Shown here: piece after piece, positions 9,470 to 20,769 of the stretch
Position numbering within the stretch: the stretch's first letter is position 1
How the letters are laid out: each line of letters opens with the position of its first letter
Source: Siphonodentalium dalli
Taxonomy: Eukaryota > Mollusca > Scaphopoda > Gadilida > Siphonodentaliidae
Length of the DNA stretch: 64,000 bases
NCBI GenBank assembly: GCA_032622095.1
Contig: CP136062.1
Location: forward strand, 40,796,918-40,860,917
Direction: 5' to 3'
The notes under the pieces: model-generated
Database searches by the model: none
What the model saw: the letters and a program-made list of their open reading frames with translations, nothing else
What the model was told of the DNA's origin: nothing
Translations under genes and position numbers: made by a program

Positions 9470-9530
9470 CGTGGGGTGAAGGAGAAGATCACTCGATCTT
9501 TTCGACCATCCCGGGCGCTTCGCGCCCATC
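9470..9530 (+). repeat. Double-hairpin module, copy 3, without a recognisable upstream ORF
   Basis: GTGGGGTGAAGGA leads into AAGATC, loop ACTC, GATCTT (9485-9500). Then comes TTCGACCATCCC and a perfect second stem GGGCGC-TTC-GCGCCC (9513-9527). The order of parts and the TTTCGAC-ATCCCGGG linker match the modules at 8511 and 35084, but both stems have different bases that still pair. No relative of the basic protein is visible just upstream. Confidence 0.55.
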
Positions 9531-9539
9531 TACTCACTC

Positions 9540-10180
9540 TCTCATCAACACTGGCGAATGTTACCGCATTCCATGTGATATAGATACATTTGCAAAACAT
9601 TTACGATATTGGACACTGAAATTATTAAATTTCATAACATAACCACATGTGTGTGACATGGCATCGTCAGTGCAATGCAAGTGCCATCGTACGCAAATAT
9701 AACATATAACTTACTATATAATTGTACGTGTCTTACAATGTCCAATTCAATAGTGTTCTGTGCACACAAGTTGTTTTGTGTTCACATATTGTCATGCATA
9801 CTTATATATGTACATTTGTCTTTTGTATATATGCTCTCCAAATTTGATGGAGGTGAACAATAAACATATCTATTGCACATATTCACAGAACACATCCACT
9901 TTATTTCTGAGAGTATAGCAGTGGCATTCCATATATCTGGGAATATTACTAATATACTAATCTGCTTTATATTACGATATCATCATGATTTGTCATTTTC
10001 ATCACAATGCATTGAGAAAGAGTCAAACTACATGTGCGAGCATCGAACGCATTGCATACATACATATATTGAATTGGGGAAAAATAGACGCCCCGAAAAT
10101 GAGAGAAAAACGAGTTTGTTAGCATGTAAAGTTAATACCTTATTGGTACTTAGTGGAAACTGAAGATATGCCCAATTAAT
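9540..10180. other. No gene seen
   Basis: AT-rich sequence with scattered short frames. 9960-10185 resembles 3895-4110. It is followed by the 8-bp target duplication of the next element. Confidence 0.5.
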
Positions 10181-10189
10181 ATCACCGAT

Positions 10190-10789
10190 TAGTGTTCGGT
10201 CCGAATATTCGAATATTCGCTCGTAAAAATAAATATTCGAATATTCGAATAATTATTTGACTATTCGAATATTCGAGAATAATCTCCGGGTAATTGTTTC
10301 CTGGTTTGTTATTAATTAGTCTGAGGGTCTGTTAAAAGTATAGTCTATTTTCCACTGACCATAAACGAATTAATATGACGTAACTGTAACGTTCTGATTT
10401 TATTGGCGTCATGACGTCGAAATAATTTTATTGGCTAGGTGTAAACCAGACCGTGCTTGCATGTGGTCATAGGAAGCGGACCTAAATGTATAAGGCATCG
10501 TTTTGTTTTGTTTGCGCGTTGTCACTTTACCCCGAAGTCGCCAAATTAGCTAAGTTATATCTCGGTAAGCCATGCATGGAACATTAACTACTTGAACTTC
10601 ATAAACAGATAAACTCTTGCTATTAAGCGTATAGCATGTGCATGGATACATATGCTACTTCATTAAATAATAAATTGGTTCCAAAATATGTTATCTATAT
10701 AATTTTATAATTTATCTAAATATTCGAATATTCGCTCGTTATTCGAACCGAATATTCGAATACCGAAATCCGTCGAATACCGAACACTA
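10190..10789. mobile_element. hAT-type non-autonomous element rich in GAATATTCG
   Basis: It starts TAGTGTTCGGT and ends ACCGAACACTA, and is flanked on both sides by the 8-bp duplication TCACCGAT (10182-10189, 10790-10797). Subterminal regions (10200-10275 and 10715-10775) hold many CGAATATTCG palindromes. An 8-bp duplication with short TIRs is the hAT signature. There is no transposase frame, so it needs a helper. Confidence 0.85.
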
Positions 10790-10799
10790 TCACCGATAT

Positions 10800-11245
10800 A
10801 AAAAGCCATATATACTACTATAGTATGCGACAATTGGCCTCGTCTACGCAAGCATATAAACACTCAATATCCCAATATGACATGGTGTAATCTAGTTATA
10901 TACAATATATATTCCATGTGCTAATTCACGGCAATAAGGCTCCAACATGGTAACGCCACCAAAGAGACACCCAGACGACAAATCAATAGAGAAGTTACTT
11001 GCAGATTTATTCATCGGACCCAGAGGATCAACCAATTGCCCACCGTGTCTCATCTGCGCCTCGACATAACACATCGTGCCGCATATAGATGACAAACACA
11101 AAGGACACAAAGGACAGTAATAATCATTTCATCTTCTTCGTTTCTATTTATTAACTCCATTATTTCTGTTTTCCTTTATGCAGTTTTGTCCATTATATTT
11201 TGTTATTGTAGCTTTATTTCCACATAACCTGGTGAGTTATATACA
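10800..11245. other. No gene seen
   Basis: Moderately AT-rich spacer between two MITEs. A 72-codon minus frame (10892-11110) has no recognisable feature. Confidence 0.5.
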
Positions 11246-11248
11246 TTA

Positions 11249-11649
11249 GTCGGGATTTTTTTACCCTGTGCCAATGCATTCTCTTATATATGCGAGTCGA
11301 CCATAGGTCGCCTCGCATATATAAGAGAATGCATTGGCCTAACAATTTTGTATAATTTTTTTTAAAATAAATGTTTCTTACAATTTTTAGGACATAAAAT
11401 AAAAAACATCCATTATCCTGCAGGGAGCTCCACGCATATATAGAAGCATATAGAATATTGTCGTCTGCTCATGTTTGTCTGGGGCTCTGTATGGGTAAAA
11501 TTATAAAATTGTTAAAGAATACAAGAAAAAATTATTAAAATTGTAAAACATTGTTAGGCCAATGCATTCTCTTATATATGCGAAGCGACCTATGGTCGAC
11601 TCGCATATATAAGAGAATGCATTGGCACAGGGTAAAAACAAATCCCGAC
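11249..11649. mobile_element. GTCGGGATTT-ended MITE carrying the complete palindrome cassette
   Basis: The ends are GTCGGGATTT and AAATCCCGAC, with TTA on both sides (11246-11248, 11650-11652), perhaps a 3-bp target duplication as in PIF/Harbinger elements. Inside are CCCTGTG, a forward 67-bp palindrome (11271-11337), a 220-bp spacer, a reverse palindrome (11559-11625) and CACAGGG. Superfamily is uncertain; the structure is clear. Confidence 0.75.
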
Positions 11650-11811
11650 TTACGACTGGATTTGATATGGCGGGTCACAAATGATGAACTTTTAAAGATG
11701 AGCAATACTCAGGACGGCTATAGCCACCCACATCCACGCAACTTATTAAACGCATGAACTAAACATACGAAAAATAATTAGCTTAATTATAAATGATTAA
11801 TAACACGTGCA

Positions 11812-11875
11812 ACCTATGGTCGACTCGCATATATAAGAGAATGCATTGGCACAGGGTAAACTAATCCCGATCAAA
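11812..11875. mobile_element. Right-end fragment of the GTCGGGATTT MITE family
   Basis: It contains the right half of a reverse palindrome (ACCTATGGTCGACTCGCATA onward), CACAGGGTAAA and the TAATCCCGA end. The left half is missing. It adjoins a 20-bp string, AATGATTAATAACACGTGCA, that also occurs at about 6678. Confidence 0.6.
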
Positions 11876-11904
11876 CATTGTTACAATGTAAATATTGACA
11901 TTGA

Positions 11905-12331
11905 CATGCCTTGAAATAGTGTGTAAGTTATTTGCAGTATGAGGTCCCACAGAGGGTGAATTTAGTGACGCTATCCTGCACAGCGGGCTAGCATCACCAA
12001 ATTCTCCTCTGGGAACCTCAACTGCTCTTGGATATCTAGGATCATATTAAAGTTCATCTGTTGAATTAAGTCATGTTCACTCATTAATCACCTCGTTATG
12101 CATTTTATATTCTCTAAATTAGGGGATATAGAAGCTGAACAGAAGGGAAACAATAAATAAAACCAATGTTAATTGGAGACTATAGATACTTCTCAGAAGA
12201 TGAGGCCTAATCAGAATGAAGTACCCAGATGGTGAATTTAGTTATGTTATCCCGCTGTGCGGGGTAGCTTTACTAAATTCACCGTCGGGGACCCAATTCT
12301 GCAAATGACAGACACATTATTTAAAGACTTT
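11905..12331. mobile_element. hAT-type MITE, CAAGCCTTGAAATAG family, copy 1
   Basis: The left end is CATGCCTTGAAATAGTG; the right end ATTATTTAAAGACTTT is a diverged inverse. Flanks are GACATTGA (11897-11904) and AACATTGA (12332-12339), matching at 7 of 8 bases. Inside are two palindromes built on GAGGTCCC...GGTGAATTTAG...CTAGCATCACC, at about 11940-12018 and 12213-12292, in opposite orientation. Confidence 0.75.
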
Positions 12332-12469
12332 AACATTGAATAATTGGCGTTATAATTATAATGTACAGGATTAATGTAGCTAAATCCAGAAATCCAGAAA
12401 GGCTTAGGCATTGTGACTAAGATAGGACTGAGTAAGATCGAATAGTAGTGAGTCGTCGATGCGAAATAA

Positions 12470-12640
12470 CGATGATGATAATTAATATGATGTATATGAC
12501 CAGTGCTGTTATTGTTAATGATGGTGTTGTTGTTGTTGTTGTTGATGGTGATGGCGATGACGACGATGAAGATGATGATGATGATAATAATAATAATGGT
12601 GATGATAATGGTGACGATGATGGTGATAATGTATTATATT
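12470..12640. repeat. GAT/GTT trinucleotide microsatellite
   Basis: Runs of GATGAT, GTTGTT and AATAATAAT with interruptions. The 66-codon frame over it (poly-Asp/Val/Asn) is an artefact of the repeat. Confidence 0.8.
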
Positions 12641-12649
12641 ATATGTAAA

Positions 12650-13540
12650 TAGTGTAAATATGTTTGTCAACTCTATATAATGCGTGTTAACTCACGATTG
12701 AGTTCATTAAAGCATTCATTCATTCTAAGCACTAGCTTAGTATGAGGTGATCATTGAACCTAATGTTCCTGAACAAATTATAATTTCCACATCGAAATTG
12801 CCATGTGACGATCACTGGTTCGCGATTTTAAAGATGGCCGATGGTTCCATATGGTCCGATTCCTAGCATTTTACCCAACCCACCGGTAAAAGGTCAAAGT
12901 TAAGAAGTAGAATCCATTTGTAAACATTCGACAGCTGAGAACGAGTATTTTTTATCAGCATATTATGGCTTACTTTCACTTATTCTGAGTGCAACTACGT
13001 GTTTAAGAATTGTTTTGTGGCCATGTCATCTACAGAGTTAGGATCTGGTGACGATGCAGACATTCAGACGCCCTCTTTTGTCAACGAACTTCCCATAAGT
13101 TACTGTTAAATAGCGAGTACTTGTGATAAAACAAATAACTCAAAAACATATACGTTATATACTCAATCCATCTACTGCGTGAAACGTACGTATTGTATGT
13201 ATCCAGGGTGATTGTTTATTTAGTTTTATGAAATTCTCGCACCTGCGATTCGGTAACGAACTGTTGCCATTTTATTTTGGGAATTCCCAGACTGGAGCCA
13301 TATGCTAAAAATAGATGCTACTTCTTAACTTTGACCTCCGGAGACCAAATGGCGGATTCACCGCGAGTTAGTGATCTCACTTATAGCACACTGAGATGTC
13401 CATGAACGCATGTCAGGGCTCGAATCCACTCCTCGTCTATCCCACAATGTGATGATACACACGCCCTAACCACCTCGTATAATACAGAGACATGTATAAT
13501 TCGTCGTTATACCCTGTTGGTGCGATATGAGGGTTGGTGT
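12650..13540. other. No gene seen
   Basis: Unique-looking AT-rich sequence. GGCTCGAATCC near 13417 resembles a tRNA B-box but has no T-stem or A-box partner. No coding frame exceeds 60 codons. Confidence 0.5.
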
Positions 13541-13542
13541 AA

Positions 13543-13716
13543 CCCTTTCTATACTAAATGGATTGTCCCAGTCAGTTAAAAAGTGTACATCGGATTTGGT
13601 CTATTGTTGATTACAGGGATATACAGGTCAAATAAGCAGAACGGCAGTGTGTTGAACTTATTATCTGAACATTTTATATGGAATAACTGATCAATGATGC
13701 TTCAGCATAGAAAGGG
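13543..13716. mobile_element. TTAA-type MITE, family T (CCCTTTCTATACTAAA), copy 1
   Basis: The left end CCCTTTCTATACTAAATGG is preceded by GTAA; the right end GCATAGAAAGGG is followed by TTAG, so the TTAA sites have decayed. Intact relatives with exact TTAA are at 52198-52446 and 54940-55169. The interior shares TTGAACTTATTATCTGAAC with them. Confidence 0.7.
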
Positions 13717-13789
13717 TTAGACATATTTATTGCAAGATAAGTTACATTTGCTTCTAAAATAGGTGCCTTGTGTGTTGTATAGTAGTCTA

Positions 13790-14210
13790 TTGTTGATTGC
13801 AGTGATGTACAGGTAATTAATATAAGCAGACGGCCAAGCCTTGAAATAGTGCGCCTGTCATTTGCAGAATGAGGTCCCCAGAGGATTAATTTAGTGATGC
13901 TACCCCGCATAGCGGGCTAGCATCACCAAATCACCCTCTGGGGACCTCATTCTGATTACACCTCAGCAGACTGAGGTTCCCAGATGGTGAATTTGGTGAT
14001 GCTAGTCCGCTATGCGGGGTAGCATCACTAAATACACCTTCTGGGAACCTCATTCTGCAAATGACAGACGCACTATTTCAAAGCTTGCAGACGGCAGAAT
14101 AGGAGTCTTATTTATTGAGGGAAATGTTCAGATGGTCGTTTGTCGAACATATTATCTGAACATTTTCTTTGGAATAACTGCTGACCAATGATGATTTAGT
14201 GTAGAAAGGG
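13790..14210. mobile_element. Family T MITE, second copy, split by a hAT-type MITE
   Basis: GTCTATTGTTGATT and AGCAGACGGC repeat the interior of 13543-13716. The copy resumes after the insertion with CAGACGGCAG and ends TGTAGAAAGGG before TTAA (14211-14214). Both T copies are followed by ACATATTTATTGCAA, so a larger block was tandemly duplicated before the insertion. Confidence 0.65.
13835..14087. mobile_element. hAT-type MITE, CAAGCCTTGAAATAG family, copy 2
   Basis: The ends are CAAGCCTTGAAATAGTG and CACTATTTCAAAGCTTG, flanked by a perfect 8-bp duplication CAGACGGC (13827-13834, 14088-14095). Two internal palindromes of about 80 bp (centres CCCCGCATAGCGGG and its inverse) sit in opposite orientation. 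It is nested in the family T MITE. Confidence 0.88.
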
Positions 14211-14214
14211 TTAA

Positions 14215-14576
14215 ACATATTTATTGCAAAGAAAGTGACAGTAGATTGAGACAAAGGTTATATCATCTTAATGCCGCCCCTCTCCCAACAATATATATAC
14301 ACACGCTTAACGCAGATAAGAGAAATAACAAAAACTAATGAACATAAATCAAAATGTTGGTGATGACTGGTGATTTGTGATTGGTGGTTACATGTCACGT
14401 GGTCCTCTCATAGTTATCATGCCATGCCGTGAATAGTTATGTATGATTATCGTATTAAGTGAAATGTTTGGTATCTTATATATATGTTTGAACATTATAA
14501 AATTATATTATATCTCATGTGACTTTCTCGCGTTCTGATTGGCGTCACACTGCTATACTATTTTCGGATAGTATCC
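14215..14576. other. Left flank of the 21-bp array
   Basis: AT-rich, without a gene. GACTTTCTCGCG then TTCTGATT at 14521 resembles GACTCATTTCGCGCATTCTG just right of the array at about 17879, giving a loose direct repeat around the minisatellite. Confidence 0.45.
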
Positions 14577-17500
14577 TAGTATGATACATATTCACCGTAG
14601 TATGATACATATTCACCGTAGTATGATACCTACTCACCGTAGTATGATACCTATTCACCGTAGTATGATACCTACTCACCGTAGTGTGATACATATTCAC
14701 CGTAGTATGATACCTATTCATCGTAGTATGATACCTATTCACCGTAGTATGATACATATTCACCGTAGTATGATACCTATTCACCGTAGTATGATACCTA
14801 TTCACCGTAGTATGATACCTATTCACCGTAGTGTGATACATATTCACCGTAGTATGATACCTATTCATCGTAGTATGATACATATTCACCGTAGTATGAT
14901 ACCTATTCATCGTAGTATGATACCTATTCACCGTAGTATGATACCTATTCACTGTAGTATGATACCTATTCACTGTAGTATGATACCTATTCACCGTAGT
15001 ATGATACCTATTCACCGTAGTATGATACCTATTCACCGTAGTATGATACATATTCACCGTAGTATGATACATATTCACCGTAGTATGATATCTATTCACC
15101 GTAGTATGATACCTATTCACCGTAGTATGATACCTATTCACCGTAGTATGATACCTATTCATCGTAGTATGATACCTATTCACCGTAGTATGATACCTAT
15201 TCACCGTAGTGTGATACCTATTCACCGTAGTATGATACCTATTCACCGTAGTATGATACATATTCACCGTAGTATGATACCTATTCACCGTAGTATGATA
15301 CCTATTCACCGTAGTATGATACATATTCGCCGTAGTATGATACCTATTCACCGTAGTATGATAACTATTCACCGTAGTATGATACCTATTCACCGTAGTA
15401 TGATACCTATTCACCGTAGTATGATACCTATTCACCGTAGTATGATACATATTCACCGTAGTATGATATCTATTCACCGTAGTGTGATACCTATTCACCG
15501 TAGTATGATACCTATTCACCGTAGTATGATACATATTCACCGTAGTATGATACATATTCGCCGTAGTATGATACCTATTCACCGTAGTATGATACCTATT
15601 CATCGTAGTATGATACCTATTCACCGTAGTATGATACCTATTCGCCGTAGTATGATACCTATTCACCGTAGTATGATACCTATTCGCCGTAGTATGATAC
15701 CTATTCATCGTAGTATGATACATATTCACCGTAGTATGATACCTATTCGCCGTAGTATGATACCTATTCACCGTAGTATGATACATATTCACCGTAGTAT
15801 GATACCTATTCGCCGTAGTATGATACCTATTCACCGTAGTATGATACATATTCACCGTAGTATGATACATATTCGCCGTAGTATGATACCTATTCACCGT
15901 AGTATGATACCTATTCACCGTAGTATGATACCTATTCACCGTAGTATGATACCTATTCACCGTAGTATGATACCTATTCACCGTAGTATGATACATATTC
16001 ACCGTAGTATGATATCTATTCACCGTAGTATGATACCTATTCACCGTAGTATGATACCTACTCACCGTAGTATGATACCTATTCACCGTAGTATGATTCC
16101 TATTCACCGTAGTATGATACATATTCACCGTAGTATGATACATATTCACCGTAGTATGATACATATTCATCGTAGTATGATACATATTCACCGTAGTATG
16201 ATACCTATTCATCGTAGTATGATACATATTCACCGTAGTATGATACCTATTCACCGTAGTATGATACCTACTCACCGTAGTATGATACCTATTCATCGTA
16301 GTATGATACCTATTCATCGTAGTATGATACCTATTCACCGTAGTATGATACCTATTCACCGTAGTATGATACATATTCACCGTAGTATGATACATATTCA
16401 CCGTAGTATGATACCTATTCACCGTAGTATGATACCTATTCACCGTAGTATGATACCTATTCACCGTAGTATGATACCTATTCACCGTAGTATGATACCT
16501 ATTCACCGTAGTATGATACCTATTCACCGTAGTATGATACATATTCACCGTAGTATGATACATATTCACCGTAGTATGATACCTATTCACCGTAGTATGA
16601 TACCTATTCACCGTAGTATGATACCTATTCACCGTAGTATGATACCTACTCACCGTAGTGTGATACCTATTCACCGTAGTATGATACCTATTCACCGTAG
16701 TATGATACCTATTCATCGTAGTATGATACATATTCACCGTAGTATGATACCTATTCATCGTAGTATGATACCTATTCACCGTAGTATGATACATATTCAC
16801 CGTAGTATGATACCTATTCACCGTAGTATGATACCTATTCACCGTAGTATGATACCTATTCACCGTAGTGTGATACCTATTCACCGTAGTATGATACCTA
16901 TTCATCGTAGTATGATACCTATTCACCGTAGTATGATACCTATTCATCGTAGTATGATACCTATTCACCGTAGTATGATACCTATTCACCGTAGTATGAT
17001 ACATATTCACCGTAGTATGATACCTATTCACCGTAGTGTGATACCTATTCACCGTAGTATGATACCTATTCACCGTAGTATGATACATATTCACCGTAGT
17101 ATGATACCTATTCACCGTAGTATGATACCTATTCATCGTAGTATGATACCTATTCACCGTAGTATGATACATATTCACCGTAGTATGATACCTATTCACC
17201 GTAGTATGATACATATTCACCGTAGTGTGATACCTATTCACCGTAGTATGATACCTATTCACCGTAGTATGATACCTATTCACCGTAGTATGATACCTAT
17301 TCACCGTAGTATGATACCTACTCACCGTTGTGTGATACCTATTCACTGTAGTATGATACCTATTCACCGTAGTATGATACATATTCACCGTAGTGTGATA
17401 CCTATTCACTGTAGTATGATACCTATTCACCGTAGTATGATACCTATTCACCGTAGTGTGATACCTATTCACCGTAGTATGATACCTACTCACCGTAGTG

Positions 17501-17850
17501 TGATACCTATTCATCGTAGTATGATACCTATTCACCGTAGTATGATACATATTCACCGTAGTATGATACCTATTCACCGTAGTATGATACCTATTCACCG
17601 TAGTATGATACCTACTCACCGTAGTGTGATACCTATTCACCGTAGTGTGATACCTATTCACCGTAGTATGATACCTATTCACCGTAGTATGATACCTATT
17701 CACCGTAGTATGATACATATTCACCGTAGTATGATACATATTCACCGTAGTATGATACATATTCACCGTAGTATGATACATATTCACCGTAGTATGATAC
17801 CTATTCACCGTAGTATGATACCTATTCGCCGTAGTATGATACCTATTCAC
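14577..17850. repeat. 21-bp minisatellite, 155 units in perfect phase
   Basis: The unit is ATGATACCTATTCACC plus GTAGT. Units start at 14581 and run to 17835, which is 3255 bp or exactly 155 units, with a 15-bp partial unit after. No insertion or deletion occurs anywhere. Variation is by substitution at a few sites: C/A in CCTAT/CATAT, C/T in CACC/CATC, A/G in TATG/TGTG, and rare others. Because 21 is divisible by 3 and the unit lacks stops, frames of about 1,100 codons are open on both strands (heptads MIPIHRS and NRYHTTV). Substitutions change amino acids freely on both strands, so coding is unlikely. Confidence 0.97.
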
Positions 17851-17879
17851 CTACTATTCTTTGTATTCTATTTATAACG

Positions 17880-18006
17880 ACTCATTTCGCGCATTCTGAT
17901 TTCACCCGAGCACACGGACAGCATGAAACTAATACCTTGTACGTAACTTGTTGCAATACAAACATACGTTTATGTGATTGTAAGTGACATAGGTGTAAGG
18001 ATATCA

Positions 18007-18062
<56 letters not shown>

Positions 18063-18480
18063 TATAAGAGTAGGATCTGCCTGTCCGTCCGTCTGTCTGT
18101 CCGGATTTTTCATCCAGACCCCTAGACCGATTTCAACCAAATTTGCTGTGGTGACTCTGGGTACCATGGCGGAGGTTATAACGGCGTTAGTTTTTTCTAA
18201 ATTTTAATATAAAAAGTTTTAATTAAATAAAAAAAAAAAAAATTCAAATAAGCTCACTATGGACCTATTTCAGAATCAAATAAATGTGAATATTTAGTTT
18301 CAATATGGACCTATTTGCAGAGCAGATGAACGCTCTTTGCGTTTCACTGTGACCCGCAGGCCCCTTTGTGCATGCCCCTCCGACTCTGAATAAAGGGTCC
18401 CTTCGGGAGCCTGTTTAAGCTAGTGTAACCACACAATCACCTAATTATAACCGTGCTAATTATCTACGTTCCACAGTGAC
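17880..18480. other. AT microsatellite and a CTGTCCGTCCGT-type dispersed repeat
   Basis: About 18008-18057 is a pure (TA)n run. 18068-18180 reads GGATCTGCCTGTCCGTCCGT, then CAGACCCCTAGACCGATTTC and AACCAAATTTG, the style of a widespread invertebrate repeat tail beside TA-rich DNA. An A13 run follows at about 18228. The remainder has no coding frame. Confidence 0.55.
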
Positions 18481-19131
18481 AAATTAAATTATGTCATACA
18501 CACATAAATAGGATCTAGAGTAGCCTATATACGTACATCATGACTTGATCTCAGGTGGTGAAATATTGCTGGCAGTATCTCATGAGGATATTTGAGAATA
18601 ATCACACACCCACTACATTCAAGCAATTAGCGCCTGTATGAATCAGTACATTTCGCCATAAACAAATAACTGAAGTCGACACTTCATAGAAAGCGATGAA
18701 CACCCACGGCCATATAATCCGACCGTGTGCAAGCGCTCGCGGCGTGGTGTCCACTTCACAAAAAGCGATGAACCACCCTAAGTCACTTCAAGTCGATCAT
18801 GTGAAAAATTAAAGTATGTCATACACACATAAAGAGGATCTAGAGTGATCTATATACGTACATCATGACTTGGTCTCAGGTGGAGAAATACTACCGCCAG
18901 TATATCATGAGGATAATTGAGAATAATCGCACATCTGCTACATTCACGAAATTAGCGCCTGCAGGAATCAGTACGTTTCGCCGTATGGTTTACACGAACG
19001 TTTCGGATGTTCAAAAACCAATAACTGAAGTCGACACTTCATAAAAAGCGATGATCGTGTACAATCGCTGGCGGCGTGGTGTCGCTTCACAAAAAGTGAC
19101 GAACCACCAACGTCCCTTTAAGTCGATCATG
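18481..19131. repeat. Tandem duplication of about 325 bp, two copies
   Basis: 18481-18804 and 18805-19131 share ATGTCATACACACATAAA, GATCTAGAGT, ACGTACATCATGACTTG, ACTGAAGTCGACACTTCAT and GTCGATCATGT in the same order. They are estimated by eye to differ at 10-15% of sites. No gene is visible in either copy. Confidence 0.85.
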
Positions 19132-19600
19132 TTCAAGAGCTCGTGTTGTCATTGGGGGACTGTTGGGATTGGAACAATATATACTTACAATTGTTGTGGT
19201 GGTTTTGAAAAGTTGTTCAAATTATGAATGCTCTATTAAGTTTTATGATGAAGACATCATATCGGATACTTCACTATATATATGTCTTAAACATCTTGTC
19301 TTGCAGTATATCATTCCCACAATGAATTTCTCAAGTTAAATTATATTGCATGTGTATATATGTCTTCATGTAACTTTTGTATATATATATTGTACCATAA
19401 TGGTCTCCATATTTGGAGGAATAAACATATATCTCTCAGAACAGTTGACTGTTGTTTTTTTTATATGTGCTATGCCAGTTTGTTACGAACCAGACCACAA
19501 TTAAACATACGTTAGACATAATAAGATTTTAAAGCTACAATATATTGCCAACCATTTGAGTTAAAATAATAAATACCGAATGAAGCACACATTGATGCAT
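19132..19600. other. No gene seen
   Basis: AT-rich spacer; AATAAACATATATC near 19421 is the only polyadenylation-like motif and has no associated frame. Confidence 0.45.
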
Positions 19601-20768
19601 AGGATAACATCTTGAGAGTAGGATAACATCTTGGGAGTAGGATAACATCTTGAGAGTAGGATAACATCTTGGGAGTAGGATAACATCTTGAGAGTAGGAT
19701 AACATCATGAGAGTAGGATAACATCTTGAGAGTAGGATAACATCATGAGAGTAGGATAACATCATGAGAGTAGGATAACATCATGAGAGTAGGATAACAT
19801 CTTGAGAGTAGGATAACATCATGAGAGTGGGATAACATCATGAGAGTAGGATAACATCTTGAGAGTAGGATAACACCTTGGGAGTAGAATAACATCTTGA
19901 GAGTAGGATAACATCTTGGGAGTAGGATAACATCTTGAGAGTAGGATAACATCTTGAGAATAGGATAACATCTTGAGAGTAGGATAACATCTTGAGAGTA
20001 GGATAACATCTTGAGAGTAGAATAACATCTTGAGAGTAGGATAACATCTTGGGAGTAGGATAACATCTTGAGAGTAGGATAACATCTTGAGAGTAGGATA
20101 ACATCTTGAGAGTAGGATAACATCATGCGAGTAGGATAACATATTGAGAGTAGGATAACATCTTGAGAGTAGGATAACATCTTGAGAGTAGGATAACATC
20201 TTGAGAGTAGGATAACACCTTGGGAGTAGAATAACATCTTGAGAGTAGGATAACATCTTGAGAGTAGAATAACATCTTGAGAGTAGGATAACATCTTGGG
20301 AGTAGGATAACATCTTGAGAGTAGGATAACATCTTGAGAGTAGGATAACATCTTGAGAGTAGGATAACATCATGCGAGTAGGATAACATCTTGAGAGTAG
20401 GATAACACCTTGAGAGTAGGATAACATCTTGAGAGTAGGATAACACATTGGGAGTAGGATAACATCTTGGGAGTAGGATAACATCTTGAGAGTAGGATAA
20501 CATCTTGAGAGTAGGATAACATCTTGAGAGTAGAATAACATCTTGTGAGTAGGATAACATCTTGAGAGTAGGATAACATCTTGCGAGTAGGATAACATCT
20601 TGAGAGTAGAATAACATCTTGAGAGTAGGATAACACATTGGGAGTAGAATAACATCTTGAGAGTAGGATAACATCTTGAGAGTAGGATAACATCTTGAGA
20701 GTAGGATAACATCTTGAGAGTAGGATAACATCTTGAGAGTAGGATAACATCATGAGAGTAGGATAACA
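19601..20768. repeat. 19-bp minisatellite, 61 units in perfect phase
   Basis: The unit is AGGATAACATCTTGAGAGT. From 19601 to 20759 there are 1159 bp, exactly 61 units, plus a 9-bp partial unit. Substitutions dominate (GAG/GGG, CTT/CAT, GATAAC/AATAAC). All three minus-strand frames stay open for hundreds of codons because a 57-bp triple unit has no stop on that strand (LSYSQDVILLSRCYPTLK-like strings). They are not genes. Confidence 0.97.
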
Positions 20769-20769
20769 C

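Noticed and set aside
12448-12648. Acidic 66-codon frame (poly-Asp)
   Set aside because: A translated GAT microsatellite without other support.
13400-13440. tRNA gene suggested by GGCTCGAATCC
   Set aside because: No T-stem pairing, A-box or acceptor stem around it.
14545-17877. Two overlapping frames of about 1,100 codons on opposite strands
   Set aside because: Period 21 is a multiple of 3 and the unit has no stop in those frames, so length is automatic. Substitutions are not biased to silent sites on either strand.
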